From Jongsikchunia kroppenstedtii DSM 45133 (GTDB taxonomy: Bacteria; Actinomycetota; Actinomycetes; Mycobacteriales; Mycobacteriaceae): 64,000 nucleotides of DNA. Of the stretch, positions 1 to 9,230 are shown piece by piece. The position numbers and the translations under genes were made by a program. The notes under the pieces are model-generated. The model was not told the DNA's origin, made no database searches, and saw only the letters and a program-made list of their open reading frames with translations. How positions within the stretch are numbered: position 1 is the stretch's first letter; the number at the start of each line of letters is the position of its first letter. The stretch is from the NCBI RefSeq assembly GCF_000380485.1, contig NZ_AQYG01000048.1, forward strand, positions 186,001-250,000, given 5' to 3'.

Positions 1-765
1 CTGACCGCGGGCAGCTGGCTGGAAGTGCTGCTGCCGGAACCGGAACGGCCGCTGGAGATCGACCCGGAACCGGTCCCGGGGATGGCGGTGCTGTACTCCG
101 ACGAGGACATCGTCGTCGTCGACAAGCCGGTCGGCGTCGCGGCGCACCCGTCGGTCGGCTGGAGCGGGCCCACGGTGATCGGCGGTCTCGCGGCCGCCGG
201 TTTCCGGATCTCCACCTCGGGCGCGCATGAGCGCCAGGGGATCGTCCACCGCCTGGACGTCGGTACCTCGGGCGTCATGGTGGTCGCGACCTCCGAACGC
301 GCCTACACCCTGCTCAAGCGGGCCTTCAAGCAGCGCACCGTGGACAAGCGCTATCACGCTCTGGTGCAAGGACATCCGGATCCGCCGGTGGGCACCATCG
401 ATGCGCCGATCGGCCGTCATCGCGGCAATGACTGGAAATTCGCGGTCGTCGCCGGCGGCAAGCCGAGCATCACCCACTACGACACGATCGAGATGTTCGC
501 GGCCGCAAGCCTGTTGGACGTGCACCTGGAGACCGGCCGGACCCACCAGATCCGCGTGCATTTCTCGGCGCTGCATCACCCGTGCTGCGGCGACCCGACG
601 TACGGCGGCGACCCGGTGCTGGCCCGCAAGCTCGGTCTGGAACGGCAGTGGCTGCATGCCCGCGCGTTGTCGTTCGCGCATCCCGCCGACGGCCGTCAGG
701 TCGAGTTCACCAGTCCGTACCCGGACGATCTGCAGCACGCATTGGACGTCCTGCGTGGCGAGTGA
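1..765 (+). CDS. rluD: 23S rRNA pseudouridine synthase, RluD family (5' truncated by window)
   Basis: Pseudouridylates uridines of 23S rRNA in the cytoplasm. The reading frame is open from base 1, so the N-terminal S4 RNA-binding domain lies outside the window; what is seen is the catalytic RsuA/RluA domain. The signature [17 protein letters not shown] carries the catalytic Asp, followed by GRTHQIRVH, both typical of the RluD subfamily. The frame ends at TGA 763-765 and the next gene starts inside it at GTG 755, so the two are translationally coupled. An internal GTG at 25 is not the true start because the conserved domain extends upstream. Family assignment is secure; the exact RluA/C/D subtype is inferred. 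Confidence 0.9.
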   Translation: MTAGSWLEVLLPEPERPLEIDPEPVPGMAVLYSDEDIVVVDKPVGVAAHPSVGWSGPTVIGGLAAAGFRISTSGAHERQGIVHRLDVGTSGVMVVATSERAYTLLKRAFKQRTVDKRYHALVQGHPDPPVGTIDAPIGRHRGNDWKFAVVAGGKPSITHYDTIEMFAAASLLDVHLETGRTHQIRVHFSALHHPCCGDPTYGGDPVLARKLGLERQWLHARALSFAHPADGRQVEFTSPYPDDLQHALDVLRGE

Positions 766-1474
766 GCCCGACGAGCAAGAGCGCCAACCGATTCCGTCGT
801 GGCGGACCCCCGCGATCGTGATAGTCGTGATCGTGGCGTTGGTCGGGGCGCTCTGGTTGATCGGGAATGCCAACCCGCAGCGCCGCGCGCCCGTCTCGGA
901 CGATGCGGTGGGGCCGACGTCGGGTGAGCCGGTCGACCACTATCTGGCCCGGGCGCGCGCATCGTTGGATCGGGCGACCGGGTCGCGCTGGGCGCTGGTG
1001 TCGTTGACCCGGCCGGTCACCGCCGAACAGGCCTGGACGTTCGTCGCCGGTCCCGCGGCCGACCGGGACGTGCTCCTGTCGCAGGCGGCGCTGCACGTGT
1101 CCATCCCCAACGTCCAGACCCCGACCACGATGGTGCCGGTGTCCTCCGCGGCGGCGCTGAACGCGGCACCCGCGGCGGCGTCGTGGAAGATCGCGGCGGA
1201 CGCCGGCGCCCCGTCGGATCCGCCGACTCGCGACGACCAGGTGGCCGCCGTCGTGGCGGCCCGGCTGAGCCACGGCGGCGACTGCGTCATCGGGCTGGTG
1301 GTGCGGGCGGACGCGTCGATATTGCGGCGTTATGCGGCCGAGCCGGGCGTGCGGGCGGTCGAGGCCCTGCCCGCCGATGCCCGCGGCGGTCGGTTCGCCG
1401 TCGTGCCGCTGCTGCCCGAACAGACGACCGTAGTCCAGCCGCTCGCCGACACCGGGCCGGTGCCGCCCGCTTGA
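755..1474 (+). CDS. Unknown single-pass membrane protein downstream of rluD
   Basis: I do not recognise the family. Starting from GTG 755, which overlaps the end of rluD, the 239-aa product has a short charged N-terminus ([10 protein letters not shown]), one transmembrane helix at about residues 15-35 ([17 protein letters not shown]), and a soluble Ala/Pro-rich domain with two cysteine-poor alpha/beta-looking segments, one reading [11 protein letters not shown]. Topology is probably N-in with an extracytoplasmic C-terminal domain. The open frame extends much further upstream, but that part is antisense-free shadow of rluD, so the overlapping GTG is the sensible start. Coupling to rluD suggests co-expression, not a shared function. 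Confidence 0.7.
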   Translation: MASEPDEQERQPIPSWRTPAIVIVVIVALVGALWLIGNANPQRRAPVSDDAVGPTSGEPVDHYLARARASLDRATGSRWALVSLTRPVTAEQAWTFVAGPAADRDVLLSQAALHVSIPNVQTPTTMVPVSSAAALNAAPAAASWKIAADAGAPSDPPTRDDQVAAVVAARLSHGGDCVIGLVVRADASILRRYAAEPGVRAVEALPADARGGRFAVVPLLPEQTTVVQPLADTGPVPPA

Positions 1475-1542
1475 CCAGGCGATAGCGGGCAGTCTTTGCG
1501 TTCGGCAAGAACTGATTAGTGATCGGTGTCACGATAAGCGCC

Positions 1543-3180
1543 ATGCGCGTACTCGCGGTGATCTCAGTGTTTGTTGTGGGACTCGCGTTCGGTGCCCTGG
1601 CCTGGGCCACCGGCGCCTGGGGATGGTGGCTCATCGCCGGCGCCGGGTTGGCGGCCGGACTGGTCGGCGTGTACGACCTGATCCAGAAACACCACTCGGT
1701 GACCCGCAACTATCCGATTGTCGGACACATGCGGTTCCTGCTCGAGGAGATCCGCCCGGAGATCCGGCAGTACTTCATCGAAGCCAATACGGAGGGCCGC
1801 CCGTTCGATCGGGAGCTGCGCGATCTGGTGTACGACCGGGCCAAGGGCAACCACGGCGAGGAGCCGTTCGGCACCCAGCGTGATGTCAATGCCGTCGGCT
1901 ACGAGTTCGTCGCGCATTCCCTGCGCGCCAAGCCCAAGCCGGACGGCCCGCAGCCGCGCGTGCGACTCGGCGGCCCGGACTGCACCCAGCCGTATGACAT
2001 CGCGCTGATGAACGTGTCGGCCATGAGCTTCGGATCGTTGTCGGGCAATGCGATCGAGTCGCTCAACGGCGGCGCGGCGCTCGGCGGATTCGCCCACGAC
2101 ACCGGCGAGGGGTCGATCAGCGTCCACCATCGCAAGCACGGCGGGGATCTGATCATGGAGATCGCGTCGGGCTACTTCGGCTGCCGGACCGATGACGGCC
2201 GCTTCGACCCGGACAAGTTCGCCGAACGTGCCCGGATCGATCAGGTGAAGGCCATCAACATCAAGCTCTCCCAGGGCGCCAAGCCCGGTCTCGGCGGCCT
2301 GCTCCCCGGGGCCAAGGTGAACGCCGAGGTCGCGGCCGCCCGCGGGGTGGCCGTCGGGACGACGGTGGTCTCGCCGCCCGTGCACAACGCCTTCAGCACC
2401 CCGATCGAACTCATGGAGTTCATCGCCCGGCTGCGCGAGCTGTCCGGCGGGAAGCCGGTCGGATTCAAGCTGTGCATCGGGTCCAAGCGCGAGTTTCTGG
2501 CCCTCTGCAAAGGCATGCTGGCCACGGGCATCTCGCCCGACTTCATCATCGTCGACGGCTCCGAGGGCGGCACCGGCGCGGGACCGGTCGAGTTCGAGGA
2601 CCATGTCGGCATGCCGCTGACCGAGGGCCTGATGTTCGTGCACAACTCGCTCGTCGGCGTCGGCCTGAGGGAGCAGATTCGGATCGGCGCCAGCGGCAAG
2701 GTGGCCACGGGCATCGACATCGTCAAAAGGATCTGTCAGGGCGCTGATTTCACGCTCTCGGCCCGCGCGATGATGTTCGCCGTCGGCTGCATCCAGGCGC
2801 AGAAGTGCCACACCAACGCGTGTCCGGTCGGGGTGGCGACGCAGGATCCCAAGCGCGCCCGCGCACTGGTGGTCTCCGACAAGATCCAGCGCGTCTACCA
2901 GTACCAGCAGAAGACGGTGAATTCGGCGATGCAGATCGTCGCGTCCATGGGTCTCGATTCGTTCGAGCAGCTCACGCCTCGCAAGCTGTTCCGCCGCGTC
3001 GACCCGCAGGTGACGATGACCTACTACGACCTCTTCGAGTGGCTCGAGCATCGGCAGCTGCTGACGCATCCGCCGCAGGCGTGGCATCGGGACTGGATGA
3101 CGGCCTCGGCGGAGACGCTGGATCCGGTCGAGGTCGCCGAGGTGGTCGAGTCGGCGGCGGCGCCCCGGTCCATCGACTGA
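1543..3180 (+). CDS. Membrane-anchored FMN-binding glutamate synthase family protein
   Basis: Resembles the FMN/Fe-S synthase domain of glutamate synthase (GltB) as a stand-alone ~545-aa protein. Two hydrophobic segments at about residues 1-45 anchor the N-terminus, then comes the TIM-barrel Glu_synthase domain with the run AMSFGSLSGNAIESLNGGA, the phosphate-binding VDGSEGGTGAGP, and the cysteine cluster CHTNACPVGVATQDP preceded by another Cys, as in the [3Fe-4S] site. No glutaminase domain is present, so true GOGAT activity is unlikely; the natural electron partner and substrate are unknown. ATG 1543 is preferred over in-frame GTG 1519 because it starts right at the hydrophobic segment. Confidence 0.85.
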   Translation: MRVLAVISVFVVGLAFGALAWATGAWGWWLIAGAGLAAGLVGVYDLIQKHHSVTRNYPIVGHMRFLLEEIRPEIRQYFIEANTEGRPFDRELRDLVYDRAKGNHGEEPFGTQRDVNAVGYEFVAHSLRAKPKPDGPQPRVRLGGPDCTQPYDIALMNVSAMSFGSLSGNAIESLNGGAALGGFAHDTGEGSISVHHRKHGGDLIMEIASGYFGCRTDDGRFDPDKFAERARIDQVKAINIKLSQGAKPGLGGLLPGAKVNAEVAAARGVAVGTTVVSPPVHNAFSTPIELMEFIARLRELSGGKPVGFKLCIGSKREFLALCKGMLATGISPDFIIVDGSEGGTGAGPVEFEDHVGMPLTEGLMFVHNSLVGVGLREQIRIGASGKVATGIDIVKRICQGADFTLSARAMMFAVGCIQAQKCHTNACPVGVATQDPKRARALVVSDKIQRVYQYQQKTVNSAMQIVASMGLDSFEQLTPRKLFRRVDPQVTMTYYDLFEWLEHRQLLTHPPQAWHRDWMTASAETLDPVEVAEVVESAAAPRSID

Positions 3181-3292
3181 GGCCGGGCACCAGCAGCAGC
3201 TGCGTCGGTGTGGGTCGTTCACTGGATATAGCGCGTGGTGGCGCCTATGTACGCTATGGACGTTCATAGCGCGCGCCGACGGAGGGATGGGG

Positions 3293-4468
3293 ATGCTGCA
3301 GGCTGGATCCTGGATCGCCGGGTATCGGATCGAGCGCCTGCTCGGCTCCGGCGGCATGGGCGCCGTCTATCTGGCGCGCCACCCGGAGCTGCCGCGCAGT
3401 GATGCCCTCAAGGTGCTCAAGGAGCAGGTCGGCGCCGACGAACAGTTCCGCAAGCGATTCCTGCGGGAGGCCGAGGTGGCGGCCACGCTCGATCATCCGA
3501 ACATCGTCACGATCTACAACCGGGGCCGGGCCGACGGCCAGCTGTGGATCGCGATGCAGTATGTCTCGGGCAGCGACTGCGCCCAGGAACTCGCCAAGAC
3601 GCCCGCCGGGCTGCCGGTCGCGCGTGCGGTGGAGATCGCCGGGGCGATCGCCGCAGGACTCGATCACGCGCACCGAAAAGGGTTGCTGCACCGCGACATC
3701 AAGCCCGCCAACATCCTGCTGTCCGGCGCCGGGGAGCGCGACGAGCAGCGGATCATGCTCACCGACTTCGGTGTCGCCAAGCTCGCGGACGACGTCGACA
3801 CACTGACGACCGCCGGCACCGTGCTGGCCACGCTGTCATATGCGTCGCCCGAGCAGCTCAAGGGACAAGAGGTGGACGGCCGCACCGACCAGTATTCGTT
3901 GGCCGCCACCGTCTTTCACCTGATGGCCGGCCGGGTGCCGTTCCGCGGCGAGAGCACCGCGGACGTCATCTCCGCTCATCTGAGCGCGCCGGTGCCGCGG
4001 CTTTCGCAGGTCAATCGGTCGGTGCCGCTCGCGGTCGACTCGGTGATCGCCAAGGCCATGGCGAAGGAGCCCGAGGATCGCTTCGCCACCTGCCGGCAGT
4101 TCAGCGACGCGCTGGTATCGGCGATGCGTCAGCAACCGCGTCCGCAGGCGACGCCGGCCGGCGCGGCTCGACCGGCGGCCGGCCCGACCCCGCAGGCCGG
4201 CGTCTACCGCCCGGCCGCGTCGCCCGCCCCGCAGCAGTACGCTCCGGCGCCCGCGTCGCAGCCGCTGCTGTCCCAACCGGGGGTGTCCCAACCGGGGGTG
4301 TCCCAGCCCGGAATGTCGCAGCCCGTGCCGGTGCAGCCGGCGCATTTCACGGCGCACCATCCGAGCGCCCAGCAGTCCAACGGCCCGAGCCCGGTGATGA
4401 TCGCCGCGATGATCGGGCTCGCCGTGATCGGGATCGCGATCATCATCGCCATCGCGCTGGCGGCCTGA
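3293..4468 (+). CDS. Ser/Thr protein kinase with a C-terminal membrane anchor and no sensor domain
   Basis: Hanks-type kinase. The glycine-rich loop LLGSGGMGAVYLA, the VLK lysine (ALKVLK), the catalytic loop HRDIKPANIL, DFGVAKL and the activation-segment SYASPEQ are all intact, so it should be active. After the kinase domain (about residues 8-270) there is a Pro/Ala/Gln-rich juxtamembrane linker of about 90 residues containing a tandem SQPGV repeat, then a single transmembrane helix forming the very C-terminus. There is no PASTA or other extracellular sensor, unlike PknB. ATG 3293 is chosen over ATG 3287 because GGAGGG at 3281-3286 is then 6 nt away. Its substrate is unknown; it precedes dnaE1 by about 170 bp. 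Confidence 0.92.
   Translation: MLQAGSWIAGYRIERLLGSGGMGAVYLARHPELPRSDALKVLKEQVGADEQFRKRFLREAEVAATLDHPNIVTIYNRGRADGQLWIAMQYVSGSDCAQELAKTPAGLPVARAVEIAGAIAAGLDHAHRKGLLHRDIKPANILLSGAGERDEQRIMLTDFGVAKLADDVDTLTTAGTVLATLSYASPEQLKGQEVDGRTDQYSLAATVFHLMAGRVPFRGESTADVISAHLSAPVPRLSQVNRSVPLAVDSVIAKAMAKEPEDRFATCRQFSDALVSAMRQQPRPQATPAGAARPAAGPTPQAGVYRPAASPAPQQYAPAPASQPLLSQPGVSQPGVSQPGMSQPVPVQPAHFTAHHPSAQQSNGPSPVMIAAMIGLAVIGIAIIIAIALAA
4271..4330 (+). repeat. 15-bp tandem repeat in the kinase linker
   Basis: Four 15-bp units in frame, the first two identical (tcccaaccgggggtg) and the next two diverged, encoding SQPGV-SQPGV-SQPGM-SQPVP in the cytoplasmic linker of the kinase. It is a coding minisatellite that could vary in copy number between strains. 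Confidence 0.8.
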
Positions 4469-4642
4469 TCGACGTGGTGGGACGGCCGGGACGGAAGCGT
4501 TGATTGTGGCTCCGGGCGCCGACTGTGGCGTAGGGGGTTCGCTGTCAGCCGAATGCACCCGCGTGCCTCGGAGACACTGTCCTAGCCGCGCCCTAAACTG
4601 GTCCGAGCACTGTGTGGGTATGTCTGCGGAAGAGGCTTGAGC

Positions 4643-7600
4643 GTGGCAAGTGATTCGGGTTCGTTCGTCCACCTGCACAACCACACCGAGTACTCGATGC
4701 TCGACGGTGCCGCCAAGGTCGGCCCGCTGTTCTCGGAGGCCAAGCGTCTGGGGATGACCGCGATCGGCATGACCGACCACGGAAACATGTTCGGCGCCAG
4801 CGAGTTCTACAACGTCGCCAAGAAGAACGACATCAAGCCGATCATCGGTATCGAGGCGTACATCGCGCCCGATTCGCGGTTCAACACCAAGCGCGTGCTG
4901 TGGGGCGACCGCGATCAGAAGAGCGATGACGTCTCTGGTTCGGGCGCGTACACGCACATGACGATGGTCGCCGCGAACGCAAAGGGTCTGCGGAATCTGT
5001 TCAAGCTGTCGTCGCTGGCCTCGATCGAGGGTCAGCTCGGCAAGTGGGCGCGAATGGACGCCGAGCTGATCGCCGAGTACGCCGAGGGGATCATCGCCAC
5101 CACCGGCTGTCCGTCCGGCGAAGTGCAGACCCGGCTGCGCCTCGGCCACGAGAAGGAGGCCCTGGAGGCCGCCGCGAAGTGGCAGGACATCTTCGGCAAG
5201 GAGAACTTCTACCTCGAGCTGATGGAACACGGGCTCGAGATCGAGAACCGGGTCCGCGCGGGGCTGCTCGATATCGGTCGCAAGCTCGGCATCAAGCCGC
5301 TGGTCACCAACGACTGCCACTACGTCACCCGCGAGCATGCCGCCAGCCACGAGGCGCTGCTGTGTGTGCAGACCGGCAAGACCCTTTCCGACCCAACGCG
5401 TTTCAAGTTCGACGGCGACGGCTACTACCTGAAGTCCGCGCAGGAGATGCGCGACCTGTGGGATGACGTCGTCCCCGGCGCCTGCGACAACACCCTGGAG
5501 ATCGGGGAGCGGGTCGAGTCGTATGACGAAGTGTTCACTCCGCGCGACAGGATGCCGATCTTCCCGGTGCCCGAGGGCGAGACGCAGCAGACCTGGTTGC
5601 GTAAGGAGGTCCTCAAGGGGCTGGCGGGCCGGTTCGAAGGCACCGAGATCCCGACCGAGTATTCCGAGCGGGTGAATCACGAACTCGACGTGATCATCCA
5701 AATGGGCTTCCCGGCATACTTTTTGGTGGTCGGAGACCTGATCCGACACGCGCACGAGGTAGGTATCCGCGTCGGTCCGGGGCGCGGCTCGGCGGCCGGG
5801 TCGCTCGTGGCATGGTCGCTCGGCATCACCAACATCGATCCGATCCCGTATGGCCTGCTGTTCGAACGATTCCTGAATATCGAGCGCGTGTCGATGCCCG
5901 ATATCGATATCGACTTCGACGACCGGCGCCGTGGCGACATGATCCGCTACTCGAGTGAGCGATGGGGCCATGACAAGGTGGCGCAGGTCATCACCTTCGG
6001 CACCATTAAGACCAAGGCCGCGATCAAGGACTCGGCGCGCGTGCAGTTCGGTCAGCCGGGTTACGCGATCGCCGACCGGATCACCAAGGCGCTGCCGCCG
6101 CCGATCATGGCCAAGGACATCTCGGTGTCCGGCATCACCGACCCCGAGCATGAGCGCTACGGCGAGGCCGCCGAGGTCCGGACGCTCATCGAGACCGATC
6201 CCGAAGTCAAGAAGATCTACGAGACGGCGCTGGGTCTGGAGGGCCTGATCCGTAACGCGGGCGTGCACGCCTGTGCGGTGATCATGTCGTCCGAGCCGTT
6301 GACGGACGCGATTCCGGTGTGGAAGCGCGCGCAGGACGGCGCCATCATCACCGGTTGGGACTACCCGTCGTGCGAGGCCATCGGCCTGCTGAAGATGGAC
6401 TTCCTGGGCCTGCGCAACCTGACGGTCATCAACGACGCGTTGGAGAACATCAAGGCCAACCGCGGCATCGAGCTCGACATGGACGCGCTGCCGCTCGACG
6501 ACCAGACGACGTTCGATCTGCTGGCCCGCGGCCAGACCCTGGGCGTCTTCCAGCTCGATGGTGGTCCGATGCGCGAGTTGCTCAAACGCATGCAGCCCAA
6601 CGCCTTTGAGGACATCATCGCCGTGGGCGCGCTGTATCGCCCGGGCCCGATGGGGATGAACGCGCACAACGACTATGCCGACCGCAAGAATGGCCGGCAG
6701 GACGTCAAGCCGATCCATCCCGAGCTGGCCGAGCCACTCAAGGAGATTCTGGACGAGACCTTCGGCCTGATCGTCTACCAAGAGCAGATCATGCAGATCG
6801 CCCAGAAGGTCGCCGGCTATTCGCTCGGTCAGGCCGACCTGCTGCGCCGCGCGATGGGCAAGAAGAAGAAGGAGATCCTGGACGAGGCCTACGACGGCTT
6901 CGCGGAGGGAATGGCCAACAACGGATTTTCCAAGGCGGCGATCAAGGCGCTATGGGACACCGTCCTGCCGTTCGCGGGTTATGCGTTCAACAAGTCGCAC
7001 GCCGCCGCCTACGGGCTCGTGTCGTACTGGACCGCATACCTCAAGGCGAACTATCCGGCCGAGTACATGGCGGGCCTGCTGACCTCCGTCGGCGACGACA
7101 AAGACAAGGCCGCCATCTATCTGGCGGATTGTCGCAAGCTCGGAATCACCGTTCTCCCACCGGATGTCAACGAGTCGCGGCATAACTTCGCGGCGGTCGA
7201 CAAGGACATCCGTTTCGGCCTCGCCGCGGTGCGCAACGTCGGCACCAACGTCGTCAGCTCGATCATCGCGGCCCGCGAGGAGAAGGGGCAGTTCAAGTCG
7301 TTCTCGGACTATCTCTCCAAGATTGACGTGACGGCCTGCAACAAGAAAGTCACCGAATCGCTGGTCAAATCAGGCGCTTTCGACTCGCTGGACCATCCGC
7401 GCAAGGGGCTGTTCCTCGTCCACGCCGATGCGGTCGACTCGGTGCTCGGCACCAAGAAGGCCGAGGCGATGGGGCAGTTCGACCTGTTCGGCGGTGGAGA
7501 CGACAGCGACTCGGCGGTCGACGAGGTGTTCGCGGTGCCGGTGCCGGACGAGGAGTGGGATTCCAAGCACAAGCTCGCTCTGGAGCGAGAGATGTTGGGG

Positions 7601-8194
7601 CTCTATGTGTCCGGGCATCCGCTCAACGGCGTCGAGCAGGTCCTCGCGGCCCAGACCGATACATCCATCTCGACGCTCCTGGAACGCGGTGTGCCCGACG
7701 GCGCGCAGATCACGATCGGCGGCATCATCTCCTCGGTTACCCGGCGGGTGAACAAGAAGGGCGAGCCGTACGCGGTCGTGCAGCTGGAGGACATGGTCGG
7801 CGGCGTCGAGGTGTACTTCTTCCCACGGTCCTTCCAGGTGTATGGCATGGACATCGCGGCCGACGCGGTCGTGCTGGTGAAGGCGCGGGTGTCTTACCGC
7901 GAGGACTCGATGATGATCAGCGCCAATGATCTTGCGGTGCCGGATCTTTCGCAGGTCGGGGTGGCGCGCCCGCTGGCGCTGACGATGCCGACCCGGCTGT
8001 GCACGGTCGATCGGGTGGCGGCGCTCAAACAGGTGCTAAGCCGCCACCCGGGCACTTCCGATGTGCATGTGCGGCTGACCAGTGGCGACAAGTCGACGAC
8101 CTTGAAGCTGGATGACGGCCTGCGGGTGAACCCGACGTCGGCGTTGATGGGCGATCTGAAGGAGCTACTGGGCCCGTCCTGCCTAGCGAGCTAG
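4643..8194 (+). CDS. dnaE1: DNA polymerase III alpha subunit, replicative
   Basis: Main replicative polymerase of actinobacteria, working in the cytoplasmic replisome. The ~1183-aa product opens with the PHP domain ([16 protein letters not shown]), which in mycobacterial DnaE1 carries the proofreading exonuclease metal site; it continues with the Pol C-family palm containing PDIDIDFDD catalytic aspartates (about residues 415-425), the thumb/fingers ([15 protein letters not shown]), and an OB-fold near the C-terminus ([18 protein letters not shown]). Full length for the family. GTG 4643 is preferred over TTG 4637 because GGAAGAGG at 4628-4635 is then suitably spaced. The stop codon lies within the first bases of a repeated intergenic element. 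Confidence 0.97.
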   Translation: MASDSGSFVHLHNHTEYSMLDGAAKVGPLFSEAKRLGMTAIGMTDHGNMFGASEFYNVAKKNDIKPIIGIEAYIAPDSRFNTKRVLWGDRDQKSDDVSGSGAYTHMTMVAANAKGLRNLFKLSSLASIEGQLGKWARMDAELIAEYAEGIIATTGCPSGEVQTRLRLGHEKEALEAAAKWQDIFGKENFYLELMEHGLEIENRVRAGLLDIGRKLGIKPLVTNDCHYVTREHAASHEALLCVQTGKTLSDPTRFKFDGDGYYLKSAQEMRDLWDDVVPGACDNTLEIGERVESYDEVFTPRDRMPIFPVPEGETQQTWLRKEVLKGLAGRFEGTEIPTEYSERVNHELDVIIQMGFPAYFLVVGDLIRHAHEVGIRVGPGRGSAAGSLVAWSLGITNIDPIPYGLLFERFLNIERVSMPDIDIDFDDRRRGDMIRYSSERWGHDKVAQVITFGTIKTKAAIKDSARVQFGQPGYAIADRITKALPPPIMAKDISVSGITDPEHERYGEAAEVRTLIETDPEVKKIYETALGLEGLIRNAGVHACAVIMSSEPLTDAIPVWKRAQDGAIITGWDYPSCEAIGLLKMDFLGLRNLTVINDALENIKANRGIELDMDALPLDDQTTFDLLARGQTLGVFQLDGGPMRELLKRMQPNAFEDIIAVGALYRPGPMGMNAHNDYADRKNGRQDVKPIHPELAEPLKEILDETFGLIVYQEQIMQIAQKVAGYSLGQADLLRRAMGKKKKEILDEAYDGFAEGMANNGFSKAAIKALWDTVLPFAGYAFNKSHAAAYGLVSYWTAYLKANYPAEYMAGLLTSVGDDKDKAAIYLADCRKLGITVLPPDVNESRHNFAAVDKDIRFGLAAVRNVGTNVVSSIIAAREEKGQFKSFSDYLSKIDVTACNKKVTESLVKSGAFDSLDHPRKGLFLVHADAVDSVLGTKKAEAMGQFDLFGGGDDSDSAVDEVFAVPVPDEEWDSKHKLALEREMLGLYVSGHPLNGVEQVLAAQTDTSISTLLERGVPDGAQITIGGIISSVTRRVNKKGEPYAVVQLEDMVGGVEVYFFPRSFQVYGMDIAADAVVLVKARVSYREDSMMISANDLAVPDLSQVGVARPLALTMPTRLCTVDRVAALKQVLSRHPGTSDVHVRLTSGDKSTTLKLDDGLRVNPTSALMGDLKELLGPSCLAS

Positions 8195-8295
8195 TCAGCG
8201 CCAGATGAACGCCTGGCTGCGTTTTCGATCGGCCCGCATAGGAAAGCGCTATCGCGGGCCGATCTCAGCCTTGCCAGATCGTCCATCTGATCGCC
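8191..8295. repeat. Dispersed ~105-bp intergenic element, copy A
   Basis: Aligns without gaps to 37796-37900, at about 73% identity over the core 95 bases (8201-8295 against 37806-37900). Both copies begin with CTAG at or beside the end of a plus-strand gene and stop just short of a convergent minus-strand gene. Read on the minus strand, both copies stay open for 31 codons and end in TAG; copy A begins with ATG at 8286 (MDDLARLR...). This copy also contains a strong hairpin (8227-8264). Nature unknown: bidirectional terminator, small RNA, tiny ORF or mobile remnant. Confidence 0.7.
8227..8264 (+). terminator. Hairpin after dnaE1
   Basis: GATCGGCCCGCATAG pairs with CTAT(c)GCGGGCCGATC: a 15-bp stem with one bulged C and a 7-nt loop (8242-8248), 33 bases after the dnaE1 stop. 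No U-tract follows, which is usual for actinobacterial terminators. It could serve both converging transcripts. Confidence 0.7.
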
Positions 8296-8318
8296 GACAG
8301 AGCCACCGACGGGTTCCG

Positions 8319-8552
8319 TCAGCTGCGGATGAGGATTGTGCGGGCGGCCCACCAGGAGCTCACCGCGACGATGACCACGAGCCAGCTGGTCAGTTGGGCG
8401 TCCATCGTCGCCGCGCCGACCATGACGGCCGTCAGGATGCTGGCGATGACCGCGACCAGCTTGTAGACCGGCCACGCGGCTCCGGCCACGGTGACCATCG
8501 GGCCCGATCCGACGCCCGTCGCGGGACTGTGACGTGGTTGCAGCGTGGTCAT
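8319..8552 (-). CDS. Small two-helix membrane protein
   Basis: A 77-residue protein of unknown function. It has a short polar N-terminus (MTTLQPRHSPATG) followed by two transmembrane helices, about residues 22-45 (WPVYKLVAVIASILTAVMVG) and 50-72 (AQLTSWLVVIVAVSSWWAA). The start at 8552 is supported by GAGGAG on the minus strand six bases upstream (plus-strand CTCCTC at 8557-8562). It is convergent with dnaE1, and the repeat element copy A lies in its 3' flank. No homologue is recognised; a role cannot be assigned. Confidence 0.65.
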   Translation of the reverse strand: MTTLQPRHSPATGVGSGPMVTVAGAAWPVYKLVAVIASILTAVMVGAATMDAQLTSWLVVIVAVSSWWAARTILIRS

Positions 8553-8702
8553 CGCGCTCCTCGGCTCGTATCGGTGATCGGATATTCGGGCGGAACATCT
8601 GGTGTCGCCGTACCGTTGCACCTGCGGCAAGAGGGTCTGACTGGTCAGAAGTTCGGGTAACCGAAATTCTAGTAACCGTTCAGACGAATATCAAGAATCG
8701 GT

Positions 8703-8727
8703 AACCCGGGGTGTCGAGTCCCGGGTT
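8703..8727. promoter_or_regulatory. Inverted repeat upstream of the Ddn-like gene
   Basis: Perfect 8-bp arms AACCCGGG and CCCGGGTT flank a 9-nt spacer, 20 bases before the start codon of the next gene. Three GTAACC motifs (8658, 8672 and 8701 region) occur just upstream. It could be a repressor operator or a 5' UTR hairpin; the sequence alone does not decide. Confidence 0.45.
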
Positions 8728-8747
8728 GAAACTACAGAGGAGATGGC

Positions 8748-9185
8748 ATGCCATTGCAGGGTGAGTACGCACCGAGCACCAGCGATTGGGCCCGCGAACA
8801 GGCCGACAAGATCGTGGAGAGCGGCGGCAAAGAGGGCACCTCGATGCGCGGCATGCCGGTCGTCCTGCTGACCACGGTCGGGGCCAAGTCCGGGAAGCTG
8901 CGCCGGACGCCGTTGATGCGGGTCGAGCATGACGGCACCTACGCCGTCGTCGCGTCACTGGGAGGCGCCCCGAAGAACCCGGTCTGGTACTACAACGTCG
9001 TCGCCAATCCCGACGTGGAACTGCAGGACGGCACCGAGACCTTCGATCTGCGGGCACGCGAGGTCTCGGGTGACGAGAAGGCGATCTGGTGGGAGCGTGC
9101 AGTGGCCGCATACCCGGACTACGCCGACTATCAGGCCAAGACGGATCGGCAGATCCCGGTGTTCGTTCTGGAGCCGGCGAGGTAA
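8748..9185 (+). CDS. Deazaflavin (F420)-dependent nitroreductase family protein, Ddn-like
   Basis: A 145-aa split-beta-barrel protein of the Ddn/FDOR-A type. Members bind F420H2 and act on quinones or nitroaromatics, often at the membrane. Typical segments are [18 protein letters not shown] (cofactor-binding region), [21 protein letters not shown] (the NPxWYxNlxAnP signature) and a C-terminal [14 protein letters not shown] lies six bases before the ATG. The gene stands alone behind an inverted repeat, 45 bp before ilvA. Family assignment is firm; the substrate is unknown. Confidence 0.88.
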   Translation: MPLQGEYAPSTSDWAREQADKIVESGGKEGTSMRGMPVVLLTTVGAKSGKLRRTPLMRVEHDGTYAVVASLGGAPKNPVWYYNVVANPDVELQDGTETFDLRAREVSGDEKAIWWERAVAAYPDYADYQAKTDRQIPVFVLEPAR

Positions 9186-9230
9186 CAGGTCGCCGCCGGG
9201 TCGGCGGTGACCGGGTGAGAACATGACGTG

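Noticed and set aside
1564-3357. 597-codon minus-strand frame opposite the glutamate-synthase-like gene
   Set aside because: Same GC-driven artefact; the plus-strand protein has clear cofactor motifs.
3836-6781. 981-codon open frame on the minus strand, opposite the kinase and dnaE1
   Set aside because: High-GC codon bias in the real genes leaves the antisense frame open; the translation is rich in Arg/His/Asp low-complexity and has no domain.
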